Of a DNA stretch of 5,614 bases, positions 5,138 through 5,614 are shown piece by piece. Source of the stretch: a bacterium UBA3734 (GTDB lineage: Bacteria > Bacteroidota > Bacteroidia > Bacteroidales > Bacteroidaceae). Below the pieces are notes generated by a model. It searched no databases and was not told where the DNA came from. It saw nothing but the letters and a program-made list of their open reading frames with translations. Numbering within the stretch: the first letter of the stretch is position 1; every line of letters starts with the position of its first letter. The position numbers and the translations under genes were made by a program. The stretch spans positions 306 through 5,919 of the forward strand of contig DFHC01000112.1 of the NCBI GenBank assembly GCA_002372575.1, given 5' to 3'.

Positions 5138-5614
5138 TTACAGCGCTTGCTGGATGTCGGCGAGGATGTCGTCAACATCTTCGATACCGACGGAAAGTCG
5201 AATCAAGTCGGGTGCGATGCCTGCCTCGCGCAGCTGCTCGTCGGAGAGTTGGCGATGGGTGTGCGAAGCGGGATGAAGCACGCAGGTGCGCGCGTCGGCC
5301 ACGTGGGTGACGATAGAAATCATCTTCAGCGAGTCCATGAAGCGGATGGCGGTCTGGCGGTCGCCCTTCAGTCCGAAAGCGATGACGCCACACGAGCCAT
5401 TGGGCAGGTATTTCTGCGCCAAGGCGTGATGCGGGTCGGTGGGAAGACCGCTGTAATGCACCCACGCCACGCGGGCGTCGCTTTGCAGGAACTCGGCCAC
5501 TTTCTGAGCGTTTTCGCAGTGGCGCGGCATACGCAAATGCAGCGTTTCCAAGCCGAGGTTCAGCAGGAAGGCGTTGTGCGGCGAAGGAATGCTGCCGAGG
5601 TCGCGCATCAGCTG
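5138..5614 (-). CDS. O-acetylhomoserine sulfhydrylase-type PLP enzyme (Cys/Met metabolism family), N-terminus outside window
   Basis: Only the C-terminal 158 codons are visible; the frame is open to base 5614 (QLMRDLG...), and the stop is TAA at 5138-5140. The conserved segments are RDLGSIPSPHNAFLLNLGLETLHLR, the GVIAFGLKG strand, DSLKMISIVTHVADART, LHPASHTH and the family end IRLSVGIEDVDDILADI. These match the C-terminal domain of the Cys/Met PLP-dependent family (PF01053), most like O-acetylhomoserine aminocarboxypropyltransferase, which makes homocysteine from O-acetylhomoserine and sulfide. The PLP-binding Lys and most of the active site are outside the window, so cystathionine gamma-synthase or methionine gamma-lyase cannot be fully excluded; the RDLG and THVADART segments favour the sulfhydrylase. 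An ATG at 5608 is internal (Met of QLMRDLG), not the start. Confidence 0.9.
   Translation of the reverse strand, partial: QLMRDLGSIPSPHNAFLLNLGLETLHLRMPRHCENAQKVAEFLQSDARVAWVHYSGLPTDPHHALAQKYLPNGSCGVIAFGLKGDRQTAIRFMDSLKMISIVTHVADARTCVLHPASHTHRQLSDEQLREAGIAPDLIRLSVGIEDVDDILADIQQAL

Overview
The window is a dense chromosomal segment of about 57% GC by eye from a member of the Bacteroidales, most likely Prevotella or a close relative. Four things support this. Promoter-like boxes of the Bacteroidota form TAnnTTTG sit upstream of three genes. Start codons lack Shine-Dalgarno sequences and have A-rich leaders. The ribosomal protein S16 has a long Ala/Glu tail. The gene content is recF plus a short DUF721 protein, and a TPR membrane protein plus ribH. 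Genus-level placement is inference.

Layout: (1) 1-1554, + strand: the 3' part of an S41/C-terminal processing protease with PDZ and catalytic domains; its 5' end lies outside the window. (2) 1496-2900, - strand: recF followed by a DUF721/DciA-type gene whose start overlaps the recF stop. The DUF721 gene converges on the protease gene with a 59-bp tail-to-tail overlap. (3) 2901-3033: a compact divergent promoter region between recF and the TPR gene, with two matching TTTC-N20-TAAyTTTGCA promoters and an inverted repeat at the TPR transcription start. (4) 3034-4246, + strand: a single-pass membrane TPR protein, a five-copy heptamer repeat, then ribH (lumazine synthase). (5) 4267-4301: a shared bidirectional terminator. 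(6) 4324-4950, - strand: rpsP, with a predicted hairpin at the 5' end of its mRNA and a promoter. (7) 5096-5132: a strong intrinsic terminator. (8) 5138-5614, - strand: the 3' end of an O-acetylhomoserine sulfhydrylase-family gene, truncated by the window edge.

The genes are mostly core housekeeping: envelope proteolysis, replication and repair, riboflavin synthesis, translation and sulfur amino acid synthesis. I see no mobile element, CRISPR array, tRNA, rRNA or defence system. The points most worth a second look are non-coding: the 5'-terminal rpsP leader hairpin, whose loop strand is repeated exactly inside the S16 coding sequence; the probably leaderless recF mRNA; the heptamer array before ribH; and the abnormal overlap at the end of the protease gene.
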